Assembly: GCF_001552175.1 (NCBI RefSeq)
Contig: NZ_BCQR01000096.1
Location: forward strand, 1 to 45,125
Length of the DNA: 45,125 nt
Source of the DNA: Actinomadura kijaniata NBRC 14229
GTDB taxonomy: Bacteria; Actinomycetota; Actinomycetes; Streptosporangiales; Streptosporangiaceae
Direction: 5' to 3'
Every line of letters begins with the position of its first letter. Positions within the stretch are counted from its first letter, which is position 1. This document shows positions 18,313 to 25,798 of the stretch, piece after piece. Made by a program: the position numbers and the translations under genes. The notes beneath the pieces were generated by a model, which worked only from the letters and a program-made list of their open reading frames with translations, searched no databases and had not been told where the DNA came from.

Positions 18313-20283
18313 CTACGGCGTGTCGTCGGCCCCCCAGTCGCCTTCGGGCACATCGTCCCCCTCGGCCTCCAGGACCTCCTTGACGACCCGGTAGGCCAGT
18401 CCCGAGGAGTACCCCTTGCGGGCGAGCATCCCGACGAGCCGCCGCGTCCGCTTGACCGGGTCCACTCCCCGCGTGGACCGCAGCTTGCGTTCCACGAGCT
18501 CGCGGGCCCGCACCTCCTCCTGCTCGGAGTCGAGCGCCTCCACGGCCTCGCTGACGGTCTCCTGGTCGACCCCCCGCTGCCGCAGCTCGGCGGCCAGCGC
18601 CCGCCGCGCGAGCCCGCGCCCCGCGTGCCGCGACTGGACCCAGGCCTGGGCGAACGCGGCGTCGTCGATCAGTCCGACATCCGCGAACCGTCCCAGCACG
18701 CGCTCGGCGACGTCGTCAGGGATCCCCTTACGTTTGAGGGACTCGGCGAGCTGGGACCGGGTCCGGGGCGACCCGGTCAGCAGCCGCAGGCAGATCTCCC
18801 GGGCCCGCGCCTCCGGATCGGAGGTCTTCTGCTCCGCACGCTCCTCCCGAGAGGTCCCTTCCTCCCAGGCGGACCGGGAACCGTCCCAGGGAGCCTTACG
18901 CCGCTTCCCACGCCGCCGGGAGCGCCCACCACGTTCCTCGGCGCCGTCCGCGGCCTCGCTCTCCCCAGCGGCGTCTTCCTCCGGGGACGCCCCACCGGCC
19001 GCCTGGCCCCGCCGACGCCCGGCGCTCTGCCCCCACTCGCCGCCGACGGCTTCCTCAGCCTGAGACGCGTCCGCCCGGGCGCTCCGCCGCCGACGGGTCC
19101 CCCGCGTCCGCTCCCCATCGGCGTCCTCCGCTACTTCACGGTCCGACGGGGTGGCCTCCACGTGCGCGGCCCGCCGCCCAGCGGGTTCCTGGGCCTGCTC
19201 ATCCCCTCCGCCAACGCCCTCTGCCGCCCCGCCGACCGAGGAGGACGCATCCACGCGTACGTCCCGCCGATCGGACTCCTGCGCCCGCTCCTCGCCCTCG
19301 CCAACGGCTTCCGTTACTCCGCCGCCCGAGGAGGGGGCGTCCATGTCCGCCGCCCGCCGTCCCACGGGCTCCTGCGCCCGCTCCTCGCCCTCGCCAACGG
19401 CTTCCGTTACTCCGCCGCCCGAGGAGGGGGCGTCCATGTCCGCCGCCCGCCGTCCCACGGACTCCTGTGCCTGCTCATCATCTCCACCGGCGGCTTCCTC
19501 GATCCCGCCGTGCTGGGGCGCACTCACCTTCCTGGTCCGCCGCTTGCCGGACCCCCGCGCCTGCTTGCCGTCTCCGCCGACAGCTTCATCCACTGCGCTG
19601 TCAGCCCCGGGCGCGCCCATCCGCTCCGACCCGTCGGCGTGATCGTCCCGCTTTTGGGTCTTCTCCGCCGCATGAGCCCGCCCGGAACGTCCCCGAGGAC
19701 GTTTCTCCACGCCCGCGTGAACGTCTGCGTCCTCGACGCTCTCCGCCACGTCCGCAGACGGCTCGTCCTCGTCCACAGGCACGGGCACGGGCACGGCGGG
19801 CTGGTCTGTCCAGGGGTTCGGGGCGTCGGCATCCGGCTTCGGGAACGGCGAGGGCGGCGGCGTCCCGGCGCTGCGCTCCCAGGGAACGGAAGGAGCCTCA
19901 CGTTCGCCGGCCTCAGAGCCCGCGAGGTGGGTGCCGCGCGGTGGAGATGCCTCGGGCGCCAGGGGTTCGTCCGCAGGGGACGCGTCGGTGGGCGACGACG
20001 TGAGCGGCTCGCCGGTCCACGGGTTCACCGGCTTCTCGGCCTCCGCCGAGGCGTCCGGCTCGGACGGCGCGTCAGAACCGGTGGGCCCGCCGGTCCACGG
20101 GTTGGTCGTATCCGCAGCCCAGGGGGTCGGAGCGGTGGAAGGCTCCGGCGGAACGAACCAGGAACGCCGCTCGGCGGGACGCCCAAGATCGGCGAACGGC
20201 CCCTCAGCCGCAGGCCGCCAGTCCGCGTTCTCGGTCCCGGCCTCGTCGGAGGGCTCCTGCCGGGGCTTTTCCTCGGGGTCCAC
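18313..20283 (-). CDS. recX: RecX regulator with a very long repeat-rich N-terminal extension
   Basis: A 656-aa protein. Only the last 165 or so residues are RecX, from about 490 (RAREICLRLLTGSPRTRSQLAESLKRKGIPD to GLAYRVVKEVLEAEGDD), the small three-helix-repeat protein that binds RecA filaments and limits recombinase activity. Usual length is 150-260 aa. The first 480 or so residues are acidic/Pro/Gly/Arg low complexity. They include three NPWTG-like motifs (TNPWTGG, VNPWTGE, PNPWTDQ) and a run of about six 31-aa units. The GTG at 20283 is fixed by a perfect AGGAGG (20291-20296) with 7-nt spacing, so the extension should be translated. A coding start nearer the RecX domain cannot be excluded. 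Confidence 0.85.
   Translation of the reverse strand: MDPEEKPRQEPSDEAGTENADWRPAAEGPFADLGRPAERRSWFVPPEPSTAPTPWAADTTNPWTGGPTGSDAPSEPDASAEAEKPVNPWTGEPLTSSPTDASPADEPLAPEASPPRGTHLAGSEAGEREAPSVPWERSAGTPPPSPFPKPDADAPNPWTDQPAVPVPVPVDEDEPSADVAESVEDADVHAGVEKRPRGRSGRAHAAEKTQKRDDHADGSERMGAPGADSAVDEAVGGDGKQARGSGKRRTRKVSAPQHGGIEEAAGGDDEQAQESVGRRAADMDAPSSGGGVTEAVGEGEERAQEPVGRRAADMDAPSSGGGVTEAVGEGEERAQESDRRDVRVDASSSVGGAAEGVGGGDEQAQEPAGRRAAHVEATPSDREVAEDADGERTRGTRRRRSARADASQAEEAVGGEWGQSAGRRRGQAAGGASPEEDAAGESEAADGAEERGGRSRRRGKRRKAPWDGSRSAWEEGTSREERAEQKTSDPEARAREICLRLLTGSPRTRSQLAESLKRKGIPDDVAERVLGRFADVGLIDDAAFAQAWVQSRHAGRGLARRALAAELRQRGVDQETVSEAVEALDSEQEEVRARELVERKLRSTRGVDPVKRTRRLVGMLARKGYSSGLAYRVVKEVLEAEGDDVPEGDWGADDTP
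19276..19461 (-). repeat. Near-identical 93-bp tandem repeat inside recX
   Basis: Two 93-bp units run end to end (unit starts at 19276 and 19369), and a third begins at 19462 before diverging. 93 bp is 31 codons, so the repeat is in frame. It encodes RRAADMDAPSSGGG followed by VTEAVGEGEERAQE. Flanking protein sequence holds about four more diverged copies, pointing to both old and recent expansion. Confidence 0.9.
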
Positions 20284-21095
20284 GAGCGTTCCTCCTCTGC
20301 GATCCGTCCACGCCGGTCACAAGCGTCTCGGCGGCTTCGCCTCACCATGCAGGACAAGAGCGGGGTCGCGACCGAACCACGCGGAACGCCACTCCACGAT
20401 CGCCTCCCCACGACACGTTCCAGCAACCCGACCACAGCGCCGAGCCACCACCGCAGCTCCCCCCACGGCGCCGCATGACCGACGCCACCGGGAACGGCCG
20501 CCGTCCGGCCGCTCCAGAGCCCACCACATGATCACGAAAAGGCCACGCCGTGCCCACCGTGCCGCCGTGCCCACCGTGCCCACCTTGCCCACCACGCCGA
20601 GTGGGTGTTGTGGCTTTTCTTGGGGGCTGCTCGGCCTGCTGTGCGTGCGCGGAACTCGTGCGCCTTTGGCAGGGGCTTGGGGTGGTGTTCCCTCGCCGCT
20701 CGTTTGGAGATGTCCAACTACGCCGTTGAGGGCCGCCGCCGGGTCTTGTCGGCGGGGGCTGGGCCAGGTAGTTGGGCACCTCTTGGGGCGGTGAGGATGT
20801 GCTGTTGTTCGGTCTTCGTACGTGTTGGTCCGGAGGCCGTGGTGTGGGCCGCTGTCGGGGTGCGGCGCTGTTGGGGTTGCTGTGGGCCGGGCCTCTGCGT
20901 GCGGGAGGCGGGGCTTGATCGGTCCGTTGATCGGGTGGGCGGTGGAACGGGCGGAGCCGAGCGGAGCGGCGGCGCCTTCGGGGAAGGGCCCGCGGATGGG
21001 GCGGGCAGGGCGCCGCCGCCCAGTGCAAGGGATCATCGCTCGAACCGCCGTCAGGAGTCACCCGGTTCAACGGAACGTTCGTCGGGAGTTCCCGG
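20284..21095. other. 812-bp gap between recA and recX with no supportable gene
   Basis: Several open frames cross this gap but none has family motifs, a ribosome binding site or high-GC3 codon use. The + strand is C-rich to about 20600 (32 C to 11 G in 20401-20460), then switches to G/T-rich (31 G to 13 C in 20821-20880). The recA-proximal transcript is therefore C/A-rich and G-poor. A perfect 11-bp inverted repeat, GCGGCGGCGCC (20966-20976) with GGCGCCGCCGC (21009-21019), lies about 80-130 bp downstream of the recA stop. A 9-bp tandem repeat sits at 20550-20593. The recX Shine-Dalgarno is at 20291-20296. Confidence 0.7.
20550..20593. repeat. 9-bp tandem repeat (GTGCCCACC) in the recA-recX gap
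   Basis: Units are GTGCCCACC (20550), GTGCCGCC (20559, one base short), GTGCCCACC (20567), GTGCCCACC (20576) and TTGCCCACC (20585). The array sits at the point where the strand composition changes from C-rich to G-rich. Confidence 0.85.
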
Positions 21096-22223
21096 TCAGT
21101 CGCCGCTCTTGGCCGCCCTGGAGTTCTTGCGGGTGGCCGCGGTGGCCGGCTTGGCGGCCGGGGTGATGGCGGGGGGCACGGCGGGCGCGGTGGCCCCGGC
21201 GGCGCCCTCCTCGGCCGGCTTGTCGACCTTGGGGCCGACGCCCAGCTTCTCCTTGATCTTCTTCTCGATCTCGTCGGCGGTGTCCGGGTTGGACTTGAGG
21301 AAGTTGCGGGCGTTCTCCTTGCCCTGGCCGAGCTGGTCGCCCTCGTAGGTGTACCAGGCACCGGACTTGCGGACGAAGCCGTGCTCCACGCCCAGGTCGA
21401 TCAGGCCGCCCTCGCGGGAGATGCCCTGGCCGTACAGCAGGTCGAAGTCGGCGACCCGGAAGGGCGGGGCCATCTTGTTCTTGACGACCTTGACGCGGAC
21501 ACGGTTGCCGACCGCCTCGGTGCCGTCCTTGAGGGTCTCGATGCGCCGCACGTCCAGCCGGACCGAGGCGTAGAACTTCAGCGCCCGGCCACCGGTGGTG
21601 GTCTCCGGGGAGCCGAACATGACGCCGACCTTCTCCCGCAGCTGGTTGATGAAGATCGCGGTGGTCTTGGTCTGGTTGATGGCGCCGGTCAGCTTCCGCA
21701 GGGCCTGCGACATCAGGCGGGCCTGGAGACCCACGTGGCTGTCGCCCATCTCGCCCTCGATCTCGGCCCGGGGGACGAGCGCGGCCACCGAGTCGATCAC
21801 GACGATGTCGATCGCGCCGGAGCGGATCAGCATGTCGGTGATCTCCAGGGCCTGCTCGCCGGTGTCGGGCTGGGAGACCAGGAGCGCGTCGATGTCCACC
21901 CCGAGCTTGCTCGCGTACTCGGGGTCCAGGGCGTGCTCGGCGTCCACGAACGCCGCGATGCCGCCCTTCTTCTGCACGTTGGCCACGGCGTGCAGCGCGA
22001 TCGAGGTCTTACCGGAGCCTTCCGGACCGTAGACCTCCACGACGCGGCCGCGCGGCAGGCCGCCGATGCCCAGTGCGATGTCCAGGGAGATGGAACCGGT
22101 CGGGATGACCTCGACCGGGACGCGGGCCTCTTCCCCCATCCGCATGACCGAGCCCTTGCCGAACTGACGCTCGATCTGCGCGAGCGCGGTCTCGAGGGCC
22201 TTCTCCCGGTCGTTCGCTGCCAT
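21096..22223 (-). CDS. recA: Recombinase RecA
   Basis: A 375-aa DNA-dependent ATPase that forms filaments on single-stranded DNA, drives strand exchange and triggers LexA self-cleavage. It shows Walker A GPEGSGKT, Walker B VVIDSVAALVPRAEI and loop L2 TTGGRALKFYASVRLD. The C-terminal tail beyond about residue 335 is an Ala/Pro/Lys-rich actinobacterial extension. The ATG at 22223 has AAGGGG about 7 nt upstream. Two stress promoters or operators are visible upstream (22287-22309 and 22363-22378). recX is 812 bp downstream instead of directly adjacent. Confidence 0.98.
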   Translation of the reverse strand: MAANDREKALETALAQIERQFGKGSVMRMGEEARVPVEVIPTGSISLDIALGIGGLPRGRVVEVYGPEGSGKTSIALHAVANVQKKGGIAAFVDAEHALDPEYASKLGVDIDALLVSQPDTGEQALEITDMLIRSGAIDIVVIDSVAALVPRAEIEGEMGDSHVGLQARLMSQALRKLTGAINQTKTTAIFINQLREKVGVMFGSPETTTGGRALKFYASVRLDVRRIETLKDGTEAVGNRVRVKVVKNKMAPPFRVADFDLLYGQGISREGGLIDLGVEHGFVRKSGAWYTYEGDQLGQGKENARNFLKSNPDTADEIEKKIKEKLGVGPKVDKPAEEGAAGATAPAVPPAITPAAKPATAATRKNSRAAKSGD

Positions 22224-22286
22224 TGCGATGCCCCTTGTCTCTACCGTCGTCCATACGTCGCCGGTGTGGTTGCGATGTCGTAGGCG

Positions 22287-22309
22287 ACGTTACGAGAAGC
22301 CACTGACAC
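22287..22309 (-). promoter_or_regulatory. RecA_NDp (PafBC-type) promoter of recA
   Basis: On the minus strand GTGTCAGTG (22309-22301), an 8-nt spacer and TAACGT (22292-22287) match the RecA_NDp consensus TTGTCRGTG-N8-TAN3T, with one mismatch at the first base. In mycobacteria this motif drives RecA/LexA-independent DNA-damage induction through PafBC. The -10 lies 64 bp upstream of the recA start. Confidence 0.75.
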
Positions 22310-22362
22310 TTTCGCGGCTTCGACGCGGTGCTGTGGATAACGTCGCGCGCCCCATCAGCTTA

Positions 22363-22378
22363 CCGAACATCCGTTCGA
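22363..22378. promoter_or_regulatory. LexA (SOS) box
   Basis: CCGAAC-ATCC-GTTCGA contains the actinobacterial SOS core CGAAC-N4-GTTCG with no mismatch in the core. It lies about 140 bp upstream of recA and about 90 bp upstream of the divergent ATP-grasp gene, so LexA could act on both. Confidence 0.82.
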
Positions 22379-22468
22379 TCAGGGCCGCGTCCGGCGATTC
22401 GCCCGGGAATCTCCGTGCGCCGGAGGCGGGATTGCCCGTACGCTGGCGGCGTTCACGGAGGGTTTTTC

Positions 22469-23329
22469 ATGACGCTGACCGTTCTCTTCTGCGTCGATCC
22501 GCTCCACCCTCGGCGCGTTGATCCCCACTTCGCCCGTGAGGCCGCCGCCGTGCGGGACCACTATGGCGAAATCGCCCTGATCGACCACGACGCCCTGCAA
22601 CGCGGCGACGTCGAGCACGCCGTGCGGTCGGTCCCCCGCGACCTGGGCCCGGCCTGGTACCGGGGCTGGATGCTGACCTCCGCCGAGTACACGGCGCTGG
22701 CGGGGGCGTTGCGGCGGCGCGGCTCCCCGCTGCTCACCCACCCCGACGACTACCAGCGCGCCCACGAGCTGCCCGGCTGGCACGACACGTTCGCCGGACT
22801 GACCCCGAACAGCGTGTGGCGGCCCCTGTCCCCCGGCGAGGATCCGGGCGACCTGAGCGACCTGGTACGGCCGTTGCGCAGCGGCCCGGCCGTCGTGAAG
22901 GACTACGTCAAGTCCCGCAAGCACGAGTGGGACGAGGCGTGCTACGTGCCGGACGTGAGGAACCTCACCCGGCTGCGCGCCGTGGTCAGCAAGATGGTCG
23001 CGCTGCAGGGGGAGTTCCTGGCGGGCGGCGTCGTGATCCGCGAGTTCGAACGGTTCGACGGCGCGGGCGAGTCGCGCGTGTGGTGGGTGGACGGCGAGGC
23101 GGTGCTGGTGGGGCCGCATCCGGACAGCCCGGGAACCCTCCCCGACCCGGACCTGGCGGCCGTGGCCCCGGCGGTGCGGGCGCTGGGCTGCCGCTTCATC
23201 ACCACCGACCTGGCGTTGCGCAGCGACGGCGAGTGGCGGGTCGTGGAGGTGGGCGACGGTCAGGTCAGCGACCTGCCCTCGACGACCGATCCGATGGATC
23301 TGTACGCCCACCTGCCCGTTCCGGACTGA
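22469..23329 (+). CDS. ATP-grasp domain protein (DUF4343-like)
   Basis: A 286-aa protein. The ATG at 22469 has an ideal GGAGGG 6 nt upstream. The first 140 residues are a pre-ATP-grasp domain (MTLTVLFCVDPLHPRRVDPHFAREAAAV). The C-terminal half has the features of the ATP-grasp fold: AVVKDYVKSRKHEW as an ATP-binding lysine strand, GGVVIREFERF, and the metal-site segment RVVEVGDGQVSDLP. Such proteins couple ATP to ligation of a carboxylate and an amine; no substrate can be named. It is divergent from recA and lies 200 bp before a second ATP-grasp gene cluster. Confidence 0.75.
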   Translation: MTLTVLFCVDPLHPRRVDPHFAREAAAVRDHYGEIALIDHDALQRGDVEHAVRSVPRDLGPAWYRGWMLTSAEYTALAGALRRRGSPLLTHPDDYQRAHELPGWHDTFAGLTPNSVWRPLSPGEDPGDLSDLVRPLRSGPAVVKDYVKSRKHEWDEACYVPDVRNLTRLRAVVSKMVALQGEFLAGGVVIREFERFDGAGESRVWWVDGEAVLVGPHPDSPGTLPDPDLAAVAPAVRALGCRFITTDLALRSDGEWRVVEVGDGQVSDLPSTTDPMDLYAHLPVPD

Positions 23330-23397
23330 GCGCCCGGCGTCGACTCCCTTGGGACGGAATCCGCCGGAACGGCCCGGAACGCCCGTCCGCCATGCCC

Positions 23398-23423
23398 GGA
23401 ACCGGGAGGACTCCCCTACCGTC
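23398..23423 (+). promoter_or_regulatory. Candidate ECF-sigma promoter of the lipoprotein operon
   Basis: GGAAC (23398-23402) and CGTC (23420-23423) with a 17-bp spacer resemble the GGAAC...CGTC/CGTT pattern of envelope-stress ECF sigma factors. The predicted start is about 100 bp upstream of the lipoprotein gene. The motif is short, so chance occurrence in GC-rich DNA is possible. Confidence 0.35.
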
Positions 23424-23470
23424 TCAGCGGAGTCCACCTCTAAGCTAACCCCCGCGACGCCGAATCGCTG

Positions 23471-23494
23471 CCGCACGGTGGCCCCACCGTGCGG
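23471..23494. promoter_or_regulatory. Perfect palindrome in the leader of the lipoprotein gene
   Basis: CCGCACGGTGG (23471-23481) is mirrored by CCACCGTGCGG (23484-23494) with a 2-bp centre. It lies about 45 bp before the coding start. It could be an operator or a leader hairpin; the sequence does not decide. Confidence 0.65.
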
Positions 23495-23539
23495 AGTCGT
23501 GCGGGTGTCGGCCACCTCGTTTCGAAGGGCGTGTTCACG

Positions 23540-23911
23540 TTGCCTCCTCAGGATCCCGGTCGCAGGCTCCGCTCCCGGACCGTCAAGGTCGGCATGGTCA
23601 GTGCGCTGTCGCTCACCCTGGTGGCCTGCGGCTCCAAGACGACGACGGCGTGGTGCGTGGACCGCACGCTGCCCGGCTCCAAGGGCGGCTACCGGGTCGT
23701 CCCCGACTCCTACTGCGACAAGCGGGACATCGAGCGCGGCACGGTGAGCTACGGCCGCTACTTCTGGTACTACGGCGGCAAGCGCGACGGCTCCACCGGA
23801 ACGGTGTCGGGCGGCAGCTCCTACGGCCCCAGCAAGGGGAAGATCAAGTCGAGTTCGGGGCACACGCTGGTGCGCGGCGGGTTCGGCGGCGGCGGCCGAA
23901 GCGGGGGCTGA
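23540..23911 (+). CDS. Small lipoprotein, YgiB/DUF1190-like
   Basis: A 123-aa exported protein. A basic stretch (RRLRSRTVKVG) precedes a hydrophobic core and the lipobox LVAC-GSK, so it is probably lipid-anchored. The body holds WCVDR, SYCDKRD and YGRYFWYYGG, and the C-terminus is Gly/Ser-rich with TLVRGGFGGGG. The RGGFG ending and the gene order resemble E. coli YgiB/YjfM, which precede YgiC/YjfC. TTG 23540 is chosen because AAGGG lies 10 nt upstream; GTG 23531 is in frame but sits one base from that AAGGG. The next gene starts 5 nt after the stop. Confidence 0.65.
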   Translation: MPPQDPGRRLRSRTVKVGMVSALSLTLVACGSKTTTAWCVDRTLPGSKGGYRVVPDSYCDKRDIERGTVSYGRYFWYYGGKRDGSTGTVSGGSSYGPSKGKIKSSSGHTLVRGGFGGGGRSGG

Positions 23912-23915
23912 GCGA

Positions 23916-25073
23916 GTGCGACGCGAGCGTTCGACGCCCCGCCCCGACTGGCCGCAGAAGGTCGAGTCGCAGGGACTGGCGTTCCACCGGACGGCCCACC
24001 CCGAACACCTGCCCCGGCCCTACTGGGACGAGTCGGTGCACTACGTCTTCGACATGGACGAGGTGCTGGCGCTGGAGGAGACCGTCGAGGAGCTGCACCG
24101 CATGTGCCTCCAGGCGGTGGAGCACGTCGTCACCACGGGCCGCTACCACGTTCTGGGCATCCCCGACTGGGTGGCGCCGCTGATCGAGGAGTCGTGGCGG
24201 CGCGACGACCCGCACCTGTACGGGCGGTTCGACCTGCGGTACGACGGGACCGGTCCGGCCAAGCTGCTGGAGTACAACGCCGACACCCCCACCGCGCTGG
24301 TCGAGAGCTCGATCGTCCAGTGGTACTGGCTGCAGGACGTGTACCCCGACGACGACCAGTGGAACTCCATCCACGAACGCCTCGTCGACCGGTGGAAGCA
24401 GATCGGTTCCACGCTGGGCGGCGGGCCGCTCCACTTCGCCTGGACCCACGAGGACGAGACCGGCGAGGAGGTCATGACGATCGCCTACATGCAGGAGACC
24501 GCCGAGGAGGCGGGCCTGCCGGGCACGGCGATCGCCATGGAGGACATCGGCTGGGACTCGGCCCGGGAACGCTTCGTCGACCTGGACGAACGCGAGATCG
24601 GCGCGTTGTGCAAGCTGTACCCGTGGGAGTGGATCGTCGCCGAACCGTTCGGCCGCAACATCCCCGGCGCCCCGACCCGCTGGATCGAGCCCATCTGGAA
24701 GATGGTGCTCTCCAACAAGGCGCTGCTGGTGCTGCTGTGGGAGATGTTCCCCGGCCACCCGAACCTGCTGCCCACCTACCTCAACACGCCCGCCGACCTC
24801 ACCTCCTACGTGCAGAAGCCGCTGCTGGGGCGGGAGGGCGCGAGCATGCGGATCGTCACGCCGGACGGCGGCGAGCACCGCACGCAGGGCGAGTACGGCA
24901 AGGAGGGCTTCGTCTTCCAGGAGTTCTGCGCGCTGCCCGACTTCGACGGCGAGCACCCGGTGCTGGGCGCGTGGGTGGTCCACGACGAGTCGGCGGGCCT
25001 GGGCATCCGGGAGACCGCCGGGCTGATCACCGACGACACCTCGTCGTTCGTTCCCCATCGCATTCCGCTGTGA
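23916..25073 (+). CDS. Glutathionylspermidine synthase-family ATP-grasp ligase (YgiC/YjfC-like)
   Basis: A 385-aa protein related to the synthetase half of glutathionylspermidine synthase. Family motifs include LLEYNADTPTALVESSIVQW, EVMTIAYMQETAEEAG, PWEWIVAEPFG, PLLGREGASMRIV and FQEFCALPDFDGEHPVLGAWVV. It should use ATP to join a carboxylate to an amine, in the cytoplasm. Actinobacteria generally make mycothiol rather than glutathione, so the true substrate is probably not glutathionylspermidine. The GTG at 23916 has a G-run 8 nt upstream. It is flanked closely by the lipoprotein and DUF350 genes. Confidence 0.87.
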   Translation: MRRERSTPRPDWPQKVESQGLAFHRTAHPEHLPRPYWDESVHYVFDMDEVLALEETVEELHRMCLQAVEHVVTTGRYHVLGIPDWVAPLIEESWRRDDPHLYGRFDLRYDGTGPAKLLEYNADTPTALVESSIVQWYWLQDVYPDDDQWNSIHERLVDRWKQIGSTLGGGPLHFAWTHEDETGEEVMTIAYMQETAEEAGLPGTAIAMEDIGWDSARERFVDLDEREIGALCKLYPWEWIVAEPFGRNIPGAPTRWIEPIWKMVLSNKALLVLLWEMFPGHPNLLPTYLNTPADLTSYVQKPLLGREGASMRIVTPDGGEHRTQGEYGKEGFVFQEFCALPDFDGEHPVLGAWVVHDESAGLGIRETAGLITDDTSSFVPHRIPL

Positions 25074-25089
25074 CCTTCCAAGGAGATCC

Positions 25090-25557
25090 ATGACCACGCT
25101 CGCGCAGACGGCGGCGGACGACAATCTCGGCCTGTTCCTGCTGGAGGGCACCGGGGCGCTGCTGGCCTACGCCGCCGTCGGGCTGGCGCTGTTCGTGGCC
25201 GGGTTCTACATGACCGACCTGGTCGTCCCCGGCCGGTTGATCACGGTGCTGCGGCAGCACCGCAACCCCAACGCCACGCTGCTGGTGTGCGCCTCCATGG
25301 TCGGGGTCGGCCTGATCACCGCGGTGTCGATCTTCGCGGCGGGCGGGGACCTGGTGGAGGGCCTGTCGCGGACGGCGGTGTTCGGGCTGGTCGGCATCCT
25401 GGCGCAGGGCCTCGCCACGATGATCTTCGACCGGCTGATCGGGATCAACGTGCGGGAGCTGGCCGACGACGCCGAGGACCGGCTCGAACCGGCGGCGATC
25501 CTGCTGGCCGTCGCCAACCTGATGATCGGCTTCGTGGTCGCCGTCTCGGTCTACTGA
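25090..25557 (+). CDS. DUF350 membrane protein (YjfL-like)
   Basis: A 155-aa protein with four hydrophobic helices (about 20-42, 62-84, 93-113, 133-154). It is arranged as two similar halves (LLAYAAVGLALFVAGFYMTD and LLAVANLMIGFVVAVSVY), as is typical of DUF350/YjfL. The ATG at 25090 follows AAGGAG by 4 nt. In E. coli, YjfL is encoded with YjfM and the YjfC ligase, and the order here is the same in principle. It is probably the membrane partner of the ATP-grasp ligase; function is unknown. Confidence 0.85.
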   Translation: MTTLAQTAADDNLGLFLLEGTGALLAYAAVGLALFVAGFYMTDLVVPGRLITVLRQHRNPNATLLVCASMVGVGLITAVSIFAAGGDLVEGLSRTAVFGLVGILAQGLATMIFDRLIGINVRELADDAEDRLEPAAILLAVANLMIGFVVAVSVY

Positions 25558-25574
25558 CCCGCCGGCGCGGGCCG

Positions 25575-25769
25575 TCAGTGCAGGCGCTGCGGCACGTCGA
25601 ACGTGGCGACGACCGCCTGCCAGACGCGCTTGGCCGGCTCGCCGTCGGCCAGGGCCTGTTCGACGGTGCGGCCGCCCAGTTCGGCCAGGACGTAGTCCCT
25701 GGCGACGCTCTCCGCGTAGCCCTCACCGAACTGCTCGTTCATCCGCTGCCAGAAAACCGTGAGCCGCAC
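25575..25769 (-). CDS. DUF3046 protein
   Basis: A 64-aa protein, MRLTVFWQRMNEQFGEGYAE..DYVLAELGGRTVEQALADGEPAKRVWQAVVATFDVP. This is the full-length actinobacterial DUF3046 pattern (start MRLTxFWxRM, then VLAELGGRTVxxAL). It is usually found near recA. GTG 25769 is the start; no strong Shine-Dalgarno is seen. It is convergent with the DUF350 gene (17-bp gap) and downstream of the alpha/beta hydrolase on the same strand. Function is unknown. Confidence 0.9.
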   Translation of the reverse strand: MRLTVFWQRMNEQFGEGYAESVARDYVLAELGGRTVEQALADGEPAKRVWQAVVATFDVPQRLH

Positions 25770-25798
25770 GGGACCACGCTATCCGACGCGCCGGGAGG

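Noticed and set aside
18625..20478. 617-aa plus-strand frame opposite recX
   Set aside because: Antisense to a frame with a perfect Shine-Dalgarno and a conserved C-terminal domain; the translation has no motif beyond the mirrored repeats.
20348..20478. 43-aa plus-strand ORF (MQDKSGVATEPRG...)
   Set aside because: No ribosome binding site, Ser/Thr/Pro-rich without a family, and in the C-rich low-complexity zone.
20317..21361. Long minus-strand frames in the recA-recX gap (239 and 339 aa)
   Set aside because: Pro/Arg-rich translation without motifs, no Shine-Dalgarno, frames overlap each other and the longer one runs into recA; codon pattern does not show high GC3. They arise from the skewed, low-complexity composition.
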